Assembly (NCBI GenBank): GCA_021737045.1
Contig: JAIPES010000004.1
Span: 1 to 62,145, forward strand
Reading direction: 5' to 3'
Length of the DNA stretch: 62,145 nt
Origin: Desulfobacteraceae bacterium
Lineage (GTDB): Bacteria; Desulfobacterota; Desulfobacteria; Desulfobacterales; Desulfosalsimonadaceae
Part shown: piece after piece, positions 8,573-16,825 of the stretch
Layout of the letters: each line of letters opens with the position of its first letter
Numbering within the stretch: the stretch's first letter is position 1
The notes under the pieces: generated by a model
What the model was told of the DNA's origin: nothing
Database searches by the model: none
What the model saw: only the letters and a program-made list of their open reading frames with translations
Made by a program: the position numbers and the translations under genes

Positions 8573-10123
8573 ATGGATGAAAAACAAAAAGTAACCCGGG
8601 CTGCCGGCGTAATCGGTCTGGCTACCCTGCTGAGCCGAATTCTGGGCTTTATCCGGGATATGATCATTGCCTGGTTTTTCGGGGCCGGCAGGCTTTCAGA
8701 CGCTTTTTTCGTGGCCTTCCGGATTCCGAATCTGCTCCGGCGCCTGTTTGCCGAAGGCACCCTGAGCATGGCATTTGTGCCGGTCTTTACCCGATACCTT
8801 ACCGGCTCCGGCCGGGCCGAAGCATTTGCGCTTGCCAGATCGGCCATGCGCCTGTTGGCGGCGATCCTTGTGGTGGTCACCATTGCGGGCATTCTCACGG
8901 CCCCCTGGATTGTCAAGGGAGTGGCTCCGGGTTTTTCCGGCGATAAGTTCGAGCTGACAGTCACTCTCACCCGGATCATGTTTCCTTACATTGTCTGTAT
9001 CTGCCTTGTGGCCCTGTGCATGGGGATTTTAAATGCGCTTGGCCATTTTGCGGCCCCGGCCCTGGCACCGGTTTTTTTAAACCTTGCCATGATCGGCGCT
9101 GTGCTGTTTATTGCCCCCCTCATGCAGGAACCTGTTATGGGACTGGCCATCGGCGTGTTAATCGGCGGAGGTCTCCAGCTGGCACTCCAGTTCCCGTTTC
9201 TGCTGCAAAATGGAATCCGGGTCTGGGAAAAAGCCCCGCTTTTCCATCCGGGTCTGGCCCGGGTCGCCAGGCTCATGGGACCTGCTGTTTTCGGCGCAGC
9301 GGTTTACCAGGTCAACATTCTCATCGGCACCCTGCTGGCCTCCCTGCTGGCCGAGGGCAGTGTCTCTTACCTGTACTATGCCGACCGCGTGGTGCAGTTT
9401 CCCCTGGGTATATTCGCCATCTCCATGTCCGTGGCCCTGCTGCCGAGTCTTTCGCGCCAGGCGGCAGCACAAGACTTCACCGCCCTTGCCGACACCTTTG
9501 CCTATGCCATGAACATGGTTTTTTTTATTACCATCCCGGCCATGGTGGGCCTGATTGTTCTGCGCGAACCCATTGTCGGGCTTCTTTTTCACCGGGGGGC
9601 ATTTGAGATTGAAAGTCTGCAGGCCACGGGGTTTGCCCTGTTTCACTACAGCGTCGGACTGTGGGCTTTTTCCGCAGTGCGCATCGTTGTTTCCACCTTT
9701 TACGCCCTCCAGGACACCAAAACCCCGGTTAAGATGGCCACATATTCCATCATCGCCAATATCGGCCTGGCCGTGATCCTCATGGGTCCTCTGTCCCACG
9801 GCGGGCTGGCGCTGGCCACATCCCTTGCCTCCATGATCAATTTTATCCTGCTCACCGGCGTGCTCCATTACCGCCTGGGAGGGCTGCACTGGAAAAAGAT
9901 CATTGTTTCCACAGGCAAAACTGTGATAATTGCAAGTGCAATGGGTGCTGTCCTGCTGGGGTGGATGGCTTTTCTGCCCCTTGATGCCGCAGGTCCTGCG
10001 CGGGTTCTGTTTTTGGAGCTGACAGCGGCAATTTTCGCCGGTATTCTGGTCTACGGCGCCTGCGCATGGCTGCTGCACCGCAGCGCTCTATATGCTCTGA
10101 TCTCCATGGTGAAACGCAGTTGA
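8573..10123 (+). CDS. murJ: Lipid II flippase MurJ
   Basis: Polytopic inner-membrane protein of the MOP superfamily that flips lipid II during peptidoglycan synthesis. The N-terminal segment (TRAAGVIGLATLLSRILGF, then RDMIIAWFFGAG, then AFFVAFRIPNLLRRLFAEG) is the MurJ/MviN signature, and further segments such as YYADRVVQFPLGIFA agree. There are about 14 predicted membrane helices and 516 residues, normal for the family. The ATG is not preceded by a clear Shine-Dalgarno sequence. The stop codon overlaps the likely TTG start of the next gene, giving a small cell-envelope operon. Confidence 0.95.
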   Translation: MDEKQKVTRAAGVIGLATLLSRILGFIRDMIIAWFFGAGRLSDAFFVAFRIPNLLRRLFAEGTLSMAFVPVFTRYLTGSGRAEAFALARSAMRLLAAILVVVTIAGILTAPWIVKGVAPGFSGDKFELTVTLTRIMFPYIVCICLVALCMGILNALGHFAAPALAPVFLNLAMIGAVLFIAPLMQEPVMGLAIGVLIGGGLQLALQFPFLLQNGIRVWEKAPLFHPGLARVARLMGPAVFGAAVYQVNILIGTLLASLLAEGSVSYLYYADRVVQFPLGIFAISMSVALLPSLSRQAAAQDFTALADTFAYAMNMVFFITIPAMVGLIVLREPIVGLLFHRGAFEIESLQATGFALFHYSVGLWAFSAVRIVVSTFYALQDTKTPVKMATYSIIANIGLAVILMGPLSHGGLALATSLASMINFILLTGVLHYRLGGLHWKKIIVSTGKTVIIASAMGAVLLGWMAFLPLDAAGPARVLFLELTAAIFAGILVYGACAWLLHRSALYALISMVKRS

Positions 10124-10452
10124 AATCCGTATCCGAGAACTCCGGTCTTGTGCGTTGGGGGCTCTGGGCTGCCGCCCTTTTGCTCGGCATTTACCTGCTG
10201 GCCATTATCTTTGGCGATCACGGCCTGACGGGCATGAAAGCCATGCGCGAGGAACTGAAGCAAATCCGGCAGGAAAACGCCCGGCTTGAAAAGGAAAACA
10301 TGGACCTGTACCGCAGCATCAACAGGCTGAAAAACGACCCGGCATATATCGAGCAGGTGGCGCGGGAGGAACTCAACATGGTCCGGCCGGATGAAATCGT
10401 GTTCCGCTTTGGCGACGCTGCCGGTAAAAACCAACAAAAACAGAATCAATGA
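10120..10452 (+). CDS. ftsB: FtsB-like septum formation initiator protein
   Basis: Small bitopic membrane protein: an N-terminal cytoplasmic tail, one membrane helix (LWAAALLLGIYLLAIIFG), then a heptad-like coiled coil (REELKQIRQENARLEKENMD) and the DivIC/FtsB ending YIEQVAREELNMVRPDEIVF. This family bridges the division proteins FtsL and FtsQ. I place the start at TTG 10120, which overlaps the murJ stop as TTGA. An ATG at 10066 would lie within murJ and add a hydrophilic tail of 18 residues. The assignment to the DivIC/FtsB family is firm; strict orthology with FtsB is not shown. Confidence 0.8.
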   Translation: MKSVSENSGLVRWGLWAAALLLGIYLLAIIFGDHGLTGMKAMREELKQIRQENARLEKENMDLYRSINRLKNDPAYIEQVAREELNMVRPDEIVFRFGDAAGKNQQKQNQ

Positions 10453-10715
10453 AAAATCACCCCTTATACGCAAGCCAGACCCTGGCCCGTTTATACGCGG
10501 CACAGGGCCACACCCGGCAGGCTGAAATCATCTGCGCCCGCCTCCGGGAAACCGCAAAAGCCGGGCAATTCCGAATGGCAAACACGATAGCGGATTCCGG
10601 AAGGCCTGTGGCCGATGAAACCACTGTCTCTGAACTCGCCAGCCGCATGGCCCGGTGGCTTGACCTGGTGGCCAGATACCGCTTTTACAGAAAAGACCGC
10701 TATCCGAAAATTTAA
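10449..10715 (+). CDS. Small TPR-like hypothetical protein
   Basis: 88 residues, overlapping the ftsB-like stop as ATGA, so it is translationally coupled. The N-terminal part (YASQTLARLYAAQGHTRQAE) has the helix-turn-helix spacing of a single tetratricopeptide repeat, followed by a polar middle and a basic C-terminus. I do not recognise a named family. The context suggests a cell-envelope or division role, but this is only inference. Confidence 0.6.
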   Translation: MKNHPLYASQTLARLYAAQGHTRQAEIICARLRETAKAGQFRMANTIADSGRPVADETTVSELASRMARWLDLVARYRFYRKDRYPKI

Positions 10716-10734
10716 ATCCTTCCTGATTTTATCC

Positions 10735-10762
10735 TTGATTTGCGCAAAACCGGTTTTATATT
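10735..10762 (+). promoter_or_regulatory. Possible sigma-70 promoter of htpX
   Basis: TTGATT, 16-bp spacer, TATATT, about 100 bp upstream of the htpX start in the only gap between the murJ group and htpX. Two mismatches overall from consensus and a slightly short spacer. Confidence 0.45.
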
Positions 10763-10865
10763 TGTGGTAATCAACTACTGAAAATAGACAAATCCGCAAT
10801 AAACAGTAGACCAGGAAATATCCGGTTAATCCGGAGAATTCATATATGAAAAGGGGAACAACCCT

Positions 10866-11795
10866 ATGATCGGCAATCATTTCCGTACCGTATTGCTGCT
10901 GACGGTTTTGACGGTGATTATCATGCTCATCGGACGGATGCTCGGGGGCACCGGCGGCATGTTCATCGCCCTGATATTTGCCGGTGGTATGAATTTTTTT
11001 TCCTACTGGCATTCCGATAAAATCGTATTAAAAATGTACAAGGCCCGTGAAGCCGATTCTCAAAGCACGCCTGAGCTTTACGGCATTGTCGAACAACTGG
11101 CCCAAAAGGCCGGTCTGCCCATGCCACGGGTCTACATTATCCCTCAGCAGGCGCCAAACGCCTTTGCAACTGGCAGAAATCCGGATCATGCCGTGGTCGC
11201 TGTCACCGAGGGACTCCTGCGCTACATGAACAACCAGGAAATCGCGGGTGTGATTGCCCATGAGCTGGGGCATGTGAAAAACCGCGACATCCTAATCGGA
11301 TCCATTGCCGCCACCATGGCCGGAGCCATCATGATGATCGCCAATTTCGCAAGATTTGCGGCCATCTTCGGAGGGCTTTCCAGAGACGAGGGGGAAGGCG
11401 GCGGCATTTTCGGGCTGATTGCAATGTCGATTATCGCTCCGGTCGCCGCCATCCTGGTGCAGATGGCCATATCCCGTTCCCGGGAATATATGGCCGACGC
11501 CACGTCCGCAGATATTACCCGGGACCCGGACGGGCTTGCCTCGGCTCTGGAAAAACTCTGTGCATACAACAAAAAAATTCCCTTGCAGGCCGAACCCGCC
11601 ACAGCGCACATGTTTATCACCAATCCGCTTGGCCGACGACAGGGACTGACCCATTTGTTTTCCACACATCCCCCGATTGAACAACGCATTGCCCGGCTGC
11701 GTGGCCAAAAACCGGCGCCGGCAAACCATTCCCAGCCCCGGACGCCGGATGCCGAGGCTCGGGCAAAACAATCCTGGGACCGTTTAAGCGGATGA
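10866..11795 (+). CDS. htpX: Membrane zinc metalloprotease HtpX
   Basis: M48-family inner-membrane protease involved in quality control of membrane proteins. The zinc-binding HELGH motif (VIAHELGHVKNRD) lies near residue 137 and the third ligand is in SREYMADA. Membrane helices occur at both ends of the N-terminal 40 residues and around residues 150-200. Length is 309 residues, normal for the short HtpX form. The ATG follows AGGGGAACAACCCT. It overlaps the following thioesterase gene by 4 bp. Confidence 0.94.
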   Translation: MIGNHFRTVLLLTVLTVIIMLIGRMLGGTGGMFIALIFAGGMNFFSYWHSDKIVLKMYKAREADSQSTPELYGIVEQLAQKAGLPMPRVYIIPQQAPNAFATGRNPDHAVVAVTEGLLRYMNNQEIAGVIAHELGHVKNRDILIGSIAATMAGAIMMIANFARFAAIFGGLSRDEGEGGGIFGLIAMSIIAPVAAILVQMAISRSREYMADATSADITRDPDGLASALEKLCAYNKKIPLQAEPATAHMFITNPLGRRQGLTHLFSTHPPIEQRIARLRGQKPAPANHSQPRTPDAEARAKQSWDRLSG

Positions 11796-12259
11796 GCAAT
11801 GCATTGAAAAACAACCAAACCGGTTCTGACCCACTCCCCCTTGATCCCGAAATCCGGGATGCCATTTACAGGGCCGTGGCCAGTGAGCCGCTGGCCTGTG
11901 AGCTGAACATGAAGCTTTTGGAACTGGAAAAGGGTTTTTCATGCGTGGAAATGCGCTATGAACCGGAAACCATGGCCAATATTTACAACCGCGCACACGG
12001 GGGCGCTATTTTTTCCCTGATTGACGAAGCCTTTGAAACCGCCAGCCAGACAGAAGGCACAATTGCCGTTGCCTTAAATGTCAATGTTACTTACGTGCAA
12101 AGCCCGGCCGAACCCATGCGCCTTTTTGCCCGGGCCAGTGAAACCAGCCGGACCCGGAAAACCGCCGGTTACGATATCCGGGTGACCGATGAAAACCAGC
12201 AGCTGATTGCCACCTGCCAGGCCCTGGCCTATTGCACCGGCAAACCGCTGCCGTTTTAA
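11792..12259 (+). CDS. PaaI-type hotdog-fold thioesterase
   Basis: 155-residue hotdog-fold protein of the PaaI/YbgC-like acyl-CoA thioesterase group. The helix-region signature RAHGGAIFSLIDEAFETAS contains the HGG(A)-x-x-x-LxDxA pattern, and VTYVQSPAEPMRLFARASE fits the central beta sheet. The substrate is not determinable; phenylacetyl-CoA and other aryl- or acyl-CoA thioesters are known for relatives. It overlaps the htpX stop (ATGA). A second PaaI-like gene is at 43037. Confidence 0.82.
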   Translation: MSNALKNNQTGSDPLPLDPEIRDAIYRAVASEPLACELNMKLLELEKGFSCVEMRYEPETMANIYNRAHGGAIFSLIDEAFETASQTEGTIAVALNVNVTYVQSPAEPMRLFARASETSRTRKTAGYDIRVTDENQQLIATCQALAYCTGKPLPF

Positions 12260-12346
12260 ACCAAACTATTGCAGAAAGGTTTGGAAGCCGCTGCGGAAAA
12301 ACCCGCAGGCAAACACCTGGAAATATCAACCACGAGGGAAAATACC

Positions 12347-12997
12347 ATGAAAATGAAGCTGATGCTTATAGACAATCAGTTGGTGGTGCGCCAGGGCCTC
12401 AAGGCGCTACTGGCAAAAGAGCCGGACATGGAAGTAGTGGCCGAAGCCGCAGAAACCTCAGAAAGCCTGGATTTGATCAAAAAACACCGGCCCGACGTGG
12501 TTGTTGCTGAAACCGCCACCGCCCGCTCCGGTGGCACGGATACCGTTCGAATGATTCAGGCAGCCGGGGTGGCCTGCCAGATCCTGATCCTGACAGGCCA
12601 AAGCAGCAAGAGCCTTGTACGTGAGGCGCTTCAGGCAGGCGCCCGTGGCTATGTCCTGAAAACAGCTTCTTATTCGGAAGTTCTGACCGCCATTCGGTCC
12701 GTACAGCAGCAGTCCTACTACCTGAGCCCTGAAATCAGCGCTGAAATCATCCATACTTTTGTTAAAAAAAAGCAGAAAAATATGCAGGCAGAGCCATATG
12801 ACCAGCTTTCCAAGCGGGAACGCCAGGTATTCAAGCTCATTGCCGAGGGCAAAACCACAGATGAAATTGCAGACATGCTCACCATCAGCCCCAAGACCGT
12901 GGCCAAGCACCGGATGAACATCATGGAAAAACTCCGGCTCAAAAACACGGCCACACTCGTTCGGTATGCGGCCCGAATCGGTATTCTCGACATTTGA
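12347..12997 (+). CDS. NarL-type response regulator with Glu at the phospho-site
   Basis: A receiver domain (about 1-118) and a LuxR-type DNA-binding domain (about 145-216, LSKRERQVFKLIAEG and ISPKTVAKHR). Aligned with the next gene, the acceptor position (PDVLLMD there) is PDVVVAE here, so Glu55 replaces Asp, and the conserved MP that follows is lost. Asp9, a Thr (ILTGQ) and Lys (VLKTA) are retained. Asp-to-Glu can mimic phosphorylation in some receivers, so it may be constitutively active or act without phosphorylation. ATG 12347 has GAGGG upstream; a longer reading from 12269 lacks one. Confidence 0.88.
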   Translation: MKMKLMLIDNQLVVRQGLKALLAKEPDMEVVAEAAETSESLDLIKKHRPDVVVAETATARSGGTDTVRMIQAAGVACQILILTGQSSKSLVREALQAGARGYVLKTASYSEVLTAIRSVQQQSYYLSPEISAEIIHTFVKKKQKNMQAEPYDQLSKRERQVFKLIAEGKTTDEIADMLTISPKTVAKHRMNIMEKLRLKNTATLVRYAARIGILDI

Positions 12998-13075
12998 TCC
13001 GTCAAAAACACAAAATCATTGTTTCCCCCGGCAATACCGGCCCGGGGGTTGGAAAACAGCAGAAAGAGAGAAATC

Positions 13076-13753
13076 ATGGCCAAAATCAAACTCATGCTTG
13101 CAGATCATCAGCCGATTGTCCGGGAAGGCATCAGAGAACTGCTCGAAAAGGAATCCGACATCAAGGTCTCGGCCGAGGCCGGCGAGGGAGCCCTTTGTTT
13201 CAAACGTCTCAGGGAGACCAAACCCGACGTGCTGCTCATGGATATTTCCATGCCAGGCATTGACGGCATTAACAGTATCCGGGAACTCAAAAAAATATCT
13301 GAAAAAACCGGCATTGTTATCCTGACCATGTATCAGAAGCGTTCCTATGTCCGGGAAGCACTCCATGCAGGGGTTATGGGCTATTTGCTGAAAACCAGTC
13401 CATATGAGGAAGTGCTTGGGGCCATCCGCGCGGCCGCAGAGCAGAAATATTATCTGAGCACGGAAATCAATGCAGACATCATTGACAACTATCTGAAAAA
13501 GGAAACCACCGAACCCTTTGCGAGCAAATATGATCTTCTCACAAAACGCGAACACATGATTCTGCGCTTTCTGGCCGAAGGCTACACAACCAATGACATT
13601 GCAATGATGCTGTCGGTAAGCCCCAAAACCGTTGCCAAGCACCGCACCAATCTCATGGAAAAACTCGAGATGAAAAATATGGCCACGCTGGTGCGTTATG
13701 CTATCAAGATCGGTGTGGTGGATGTGGAAAGTGATTACGGCTCCGGATTATGA
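13076..13753 (+). CDS. NarL-type response regulator, canonical receiver
   Basis: Paralogue of the preceding gene with an intact receiver: acidic residue in LADHQPIVREG, phospho-acceptor Asp56 in LLMDISMPGIDG, Thr in ILTMYQ and Lys in LLKTS. The C-terminal LuxR-type helix-turn-helix has LTKREHMILRFLAEG and VSPKTVAKHR. 225 residues from the ATG at 13076, which follows AGAAAGAGAG. No kinase gene is adjacent. The stop overlaps the miaA start (ATGA). The two regulators probably arose by tandem duplication and may dimerise or compete for sites. Confidence 0.9.
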   Translation: MAKIKLMLADHQPIVREGIRELLEKESDIKVSAEAGEGALCFKRLRETKPDVLLMDISMPGIDGINSIRELKKISEKTGIVILTMYQKRSYVREALHAGVMGYLLKTSPYEEVLGAIRAAAEQKYYLSTEINADIIDNYLKKETTEPFASKYDLLTKREHMILRFLAEGYTTNDIAMMLSVSPKTVAKHRTNLMEKLEMKNMATLVRYAIKIGVVDVESDYGSGL

Positions 13754-14718
13754 AAAAAAACGGCGACCCCGGCGCCATGAATGGTTCGTCCATGTCCAGA
13801 TCCCGTGTTGTTGTGGTCTGCGGCCCCACGGGTATCGGAAAAACCCGGCTGTCGCTGACCCTGGCAAACCGTTTTAACGGCGGCATTGTCAGCGCGGATT
13901 CCATGCAGATATACCGGCACATGAACATTGGCACGGCAAAACCGGATGCAGCGCAGCAGGCCGCGGCCCCCCATTACATGATTGATGTGGCCGATCCGGA
14001 CGAGCCTTATGATGCGGCCCGGTACGCCAGACAAGCCCGGGAGGCGGTTGCAAGCCTGGAGCAACAGGGCCGGCTGCCCCTGATCATTGGCGGAACCGGA
14101 TTGTATATCAAGGCGCTGCTCTACGGCTTGTTTGATGCAGCCCCGTCTTCGCCCCGTCTCAGGGAAAAACTGCGCAATGAGGCCACCCAAAAAGGAACTC
14201 GTATTCTCCATAAACGACTGGCGGCCTGTGACGCGAAAGCCGCCGGACGGATCCATCCCAATGACGCCTACCGAATCATCCGGGCCCTTGAAGTCCATGC
14301 CCTCACCGGGCGGCCGATTTCTGAGTACCAGCATGACCACGGATTTGCCAATGCCCGGTACTGCTTTTTAAAAATCGGTCTGTACATGGACCGGCAGGCG
14401 CTTTATGCGCAGATCAACCAGCGGGTGGAACAGATGGTGGCAAACGGCCTGCTCCGGGAAGTCCGGAGCCTTCAGGAAATGGGTTATGACCCTGAACTCA
14501 AATCCATGCAGTCACTGGGATATCGCCACATGACAGCCTATCTGCAGGGACGTTTGGACTGGAACGAGGCCATAGACCAGATGAAAAAAGATACGCGCCG
14601 TTATGCCAAGCGCCAGCTGGTTTGGTTCAGAAAGGACCCGGATCTGTTCTGGATGGGGCCTGACAGCGAGGAAGAGGCATGCAGGCGGGTCCGGGAATTT
14701 TTGAGAAAGCCGGAATAA
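13750..14718 (+). CDS. miaA: tRNA dimethylallyltransferase
   Basis: Transfers a dimethylallyl group to N6 of A37 in tRNAs that read codons starting with U, the first step of the ms2i6A modification. The P-loop VVCGPTGIGKTRLSL, the substrate motif SADSMQIYRHMNIGTAKP and the C-terminal KRQLVWFRKD are characteristic. 322 residues, normal length. The ATG overlaps the preceding stop; an internal ATG (MNGSSMSRSR) is a possible alternative start. A hairpin follows the gene. Confidence 0.95.
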   Translation: MKKNGDPGAMNGSSMSRSRVVVVCGPTGIGKTRLSLTLANRFNGGIVSADSMQIYRHMNIGTAKPDAAQQAAAPHYMIDVADPDEPYDAARYARQAREAVASLEQQGRLPLIIGGTGLYIKALLYGLFDAAPSSPRLREKLRNEATQKGTRILHKRLAACDAKAAGRIHPNDAYRIIRALEVHALTGRPISEYQHDHGFANARYCFLKIGLYMDRQALYAQINQRVEQMVANGLLREVRSLQEMGYDPELKSMQSLGYRHMTAYLQGRLDWNEAIDQMKKDTRRYAKRQLVWFRKDPDLFWMGPDSEEEACRRVREFLRKPE

Positions 14719-14732
14719 CAACGGAAACAAAA

Positions 14733-14770
14733 ATCCCCGGTATCCGGTATAAACCCGGGATACCGGGGAT
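14733..14770 (-). terminator. Intrinsic terminator between miaA and the double-receiver gene
   Basis: A perfect 13-bp stem (ATCCCCGGTATCC with its complement) and a 12-nt loop. On the minus strand it is followed by a T-rich run (TTTTTGTTT), so it should end the double-receiver transcript; it can also slow the miaA transcript from the other side. Confidence 0.8.
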
Positions 14771-14785
14771 GGTTTGATTCGTTTA

Positions 14786-16447
14786 TCAGGCAGCCAGACT
14801 GATGGCGGCCTCTGCGGTTTTGCGCAGCTCCTCTGGTGTAAAGGGCTTGTGCAGGTAATCGTAAATGCCCAGACGCGCACTTTCCTTTGCGCTTTCAATG
14901 CTGGCATAGCCTGTGATAATGATCACTTTTGCGCTTGGCTGCTTTTGCCTTACCGCCTCAAGCAGTTCCAGGCCCTTGACCCCCGGAATTTTCAGGTCAA
15001 GCAGTACCAGGTCATAGGCGCCGGCCTCAAGCTGGTCCAGTGCTTCGTCCCGGGTGACAGCCTGTTTTACGGCATAGCCCTTTTTTGCCAGTATTTTCCT
15101 GACGTTTTTGGAAATATAGGGCTCATCATCAATGACCAGTACATTTTCCCCCGCTGCCTGACCGGGAAACCCAATCACCTCGGCATCGGATCGGGCCTGA
15201 TTTTCTTTCATCATGGCCTGGAACCGCGCCTTTAGCTCCTCATAAGGCGGCACGGCATACCCGTTACGGTCCACGTTAGCGGCATATTCAGCTCCGGTCA
15301 GGGCGGCGACTTCCTCATAGTCAAAAGGCATGTCCACACCGATCAGGGTTTTGATTGCCGGGCCCCTGGACTTCTTTGCAGCCTTGCCCTTTTTCCCCTT
15401 TTTCTGAGGACATTCCTGGGTTTTCATGCCGGCCTTGCAGGTTTTGCCCAGCTTTTTGAAGATATCGCATACCATCTGTCCCATTTCGCAGTAATTTTCC
15501 GACTTTTTGACTTCAACCACCGGCATGTCGGAACTGCCCAGGGTTTTGGTATATTCTTCACCGGTATATTTGGAAACCTCATCCATGTCAAAGGGCTGCT
15601 CCGAGCCGGTCCGGGCCTGTTTGCGGCCGGTGGTTTCAGCCATCTGCGCCTTTAACTGCTCATATGGCATAAAGGCGATTTCACCGGACTGCAAATTGCT
15701 GACATACTCCGGACCGGTCAGGGCCGCGACTTCCTCGTAGTTAAACGGCATGTCAATGCCCACGAGCTTTTTCACGGACGGGGCCTTGCCGGTTTTAGCG
15801 GATTTTGCCTTTTTTCCCTTTTTCTGGGGGCATTCCTGGGTTTTCATGCCGGCCTTGCAGGTCTTGCCCAACTTTTTGAAGATATCGCATACCATCTGCC
15901 CCATTTCGCAGTAATTTTCCGGCTTTTTGACTTCCACCACCGGCCTGTCCGAACGGCTCAGGGTATTGACGTAATCCTCTCCGGTATACTTGGCCACCTC
16001 TTCTGCGTCAAAGGGCATATCCAGGTCGATCACGTTGATCTGCCGCTTTACCTCCTCAGGAGTCGGCGCTTCGGCAAGCTTTTCAGAAGCCGCCAGGTTG
16101 ATTGTTTCCCGCAGCTCATCCGGGGTAAACGGCTTGGTGATGTAGTCCAGGGCTCCGAGCTGGATAGCCTTGACAGCCGTGTCCGTGGACCCGTATGCGG
16201 TCATGATCAGGGCCTTGGTCAGGGGCCATTCGGTTTTGACCTGCTTTAACAGCTCCAGGCCGTTCATCCCGGGCATGACCATGTCAGAAAGCATCAGGGC
16301 AAACGGTTCTCTGGACAGCTTCTCCAGGGCCTCCTGACCACTCTGGGCCAGTTCCACTTCATAATTGTTTTTGGCCAGGATTTTTTTCACATTGTCGCAA
16401 ATGTGTTTTTCATCGTCCACCACAAGGACTTTTTGCTTTTCGGTCAT
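14786..16447 (-). CDS. Double-receiver protein with duplicated Cys-rich linker
   Basis: 553 residues. Receiver 1 (1-122; DD at 11-12, Asp55, Lys105) and receiver 2 (434-550; Asp484, Lys534) both have intact phosphorylation residues. Between them is an exact two-fold tandem repeat of 140 residues (141-280 and 281-420). Each unit holds a QPFD/DMPFD-EEV-x-x-YTG-EY segment, a Cys-rich basic segment (NYCEMGQMVCDIFKKLGKTC, with further Cys in QECPQKKGKK) and a second DMPF-YEEVAALTG-EY segment ending YEELKA. No DNA-binding or enzymatic output is seen. It lies downstream of the kinase/NtrC pair but has its own sigma-54-type promoter. It may be a phosphorelay or scaffold protein; the linker family is unknown to me. 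Confidence 0.85.
   Translation of the reverse strand: MTEKQKVLVVDDEKHICDNVKKILAKNNYEVELAQSGQEALEKLSREPFALMLSDMVMPGMNGLELLKQVKTEWPLTKALIMTAYGSTDTAVKAIQLGALDYITKPFTPDELRETINLAASEKLAEAPTPEEVKRQINVIDLDMPFDAEEVAKYTGEDYVNTLSRSDRPVVEVKKPENYCEMGQMVCDIFKKLGKTCKAGMKTQECPQKKGKKAKSAKTGKAPSVKKLVGIDMPFNYEEVAALTGPEYVSNLQSGEIAFMPYEQLKAQMAETTGRKQARTGSEQPFDMDEVSKYTGEEYTKTLGSSDMPVVEVKKSENYCEMGQMVCDIFKKLGKTCKAGMKTQECPQKKGKKGKAAKKSRGPAIKTLIGVDMPFDYEEVAALTGAEYAANVDRNGYAVPPYEELKARFQAMMKENQARSDAEVIGFPGQAAGENVLVIDDEPYISKNVRKILAKKGYAVKQAVTRDEALDQLEAGAYDLVLLDLKIPGVKGLELLEAVRQKQPSAKVIIITGYASIESAKESARLGIYDYLHKPFTPEELRKTAEAAISLAA
15188..16027 (-). repeat. Two tandem 420-bp coding repeats
   Basis: Unit 1 spans 15608-16027 and unit 2 spans 15188-15607, each encoding 140 residues in register. 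The Cys-rich segment is nearly identical at DNA level (for example around 15375-15510 and 15795-15930), which points to a fairly recent duplication or ongoing gene conversion. Confidence 0.88.
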
Positions 16448-16825
16448 GACAGCCTCCTTTTGCGCCGGCTTGCCGGCGGTTTATAAAAGAATCAATGTTA
16501 ATGTGTTATTTGTTTTCAAACTTTTGATTCCAAAGATGCAGGTTGCATGCCAAAACCCCATACACATTATAACTTTCTGAATTATAAAATAAAAATTTAA
16601 AACCAAAGTTATTTTTCAGTGAAAACTGAAGCTGTTGTGCATACACGCAAAGCCCGGCCTGAACAGGGAAAACAAAAAGGCCCGATACAGATAAAAGGCG
16701 TCATTGCGGGCTCCGCAAGGTGCCAACAGCAACCCGCTGCTCAGGCAAATGCACACAAAACAAGATGTATAAAAAAAATAGGCAGGTGTATAATGGACAG
16801 CAGCAACGCGTACACGGCAGAAAAG
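16448..16825. other. Intergenic region upstream of the double-receiver gene
   Basis: A 378-bp gap between the double-receiver start (minus) and the NtrC-like stop. It is AT-rich around 16560-16620 and carries a sigma-54 box at 16537-16552. I see no credible gene; the 184-codon plus-strand frame starting at 16619 is the antisense shadow of the NtrC-like gene. Confidence 0.55.
16537..16552 (-). promoter_or_regulatory. Sigma-54 (-24/-12) promoter of the double-receiver gene
   Basis: Minus-strand TGGCATGCAACCTGCA matches the consensus TGGCAC-N5-TTGCA at GG(-24) and GC(-12) with exact 10-bp separation. The predicted start site is about 75-80 bp before the ATG at 16447. The adjacent NtrC-type activator is an obvious candidate regulator. 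Confidence 0.7.

Noticed and set aside
15188-16027. The repeats as a CRISPR array or mobile insertion
   Set aside because: Units are 420 bp, in frame and contiguous, with no spacers or terminal inverted repeats; it is an internal coding duplication.
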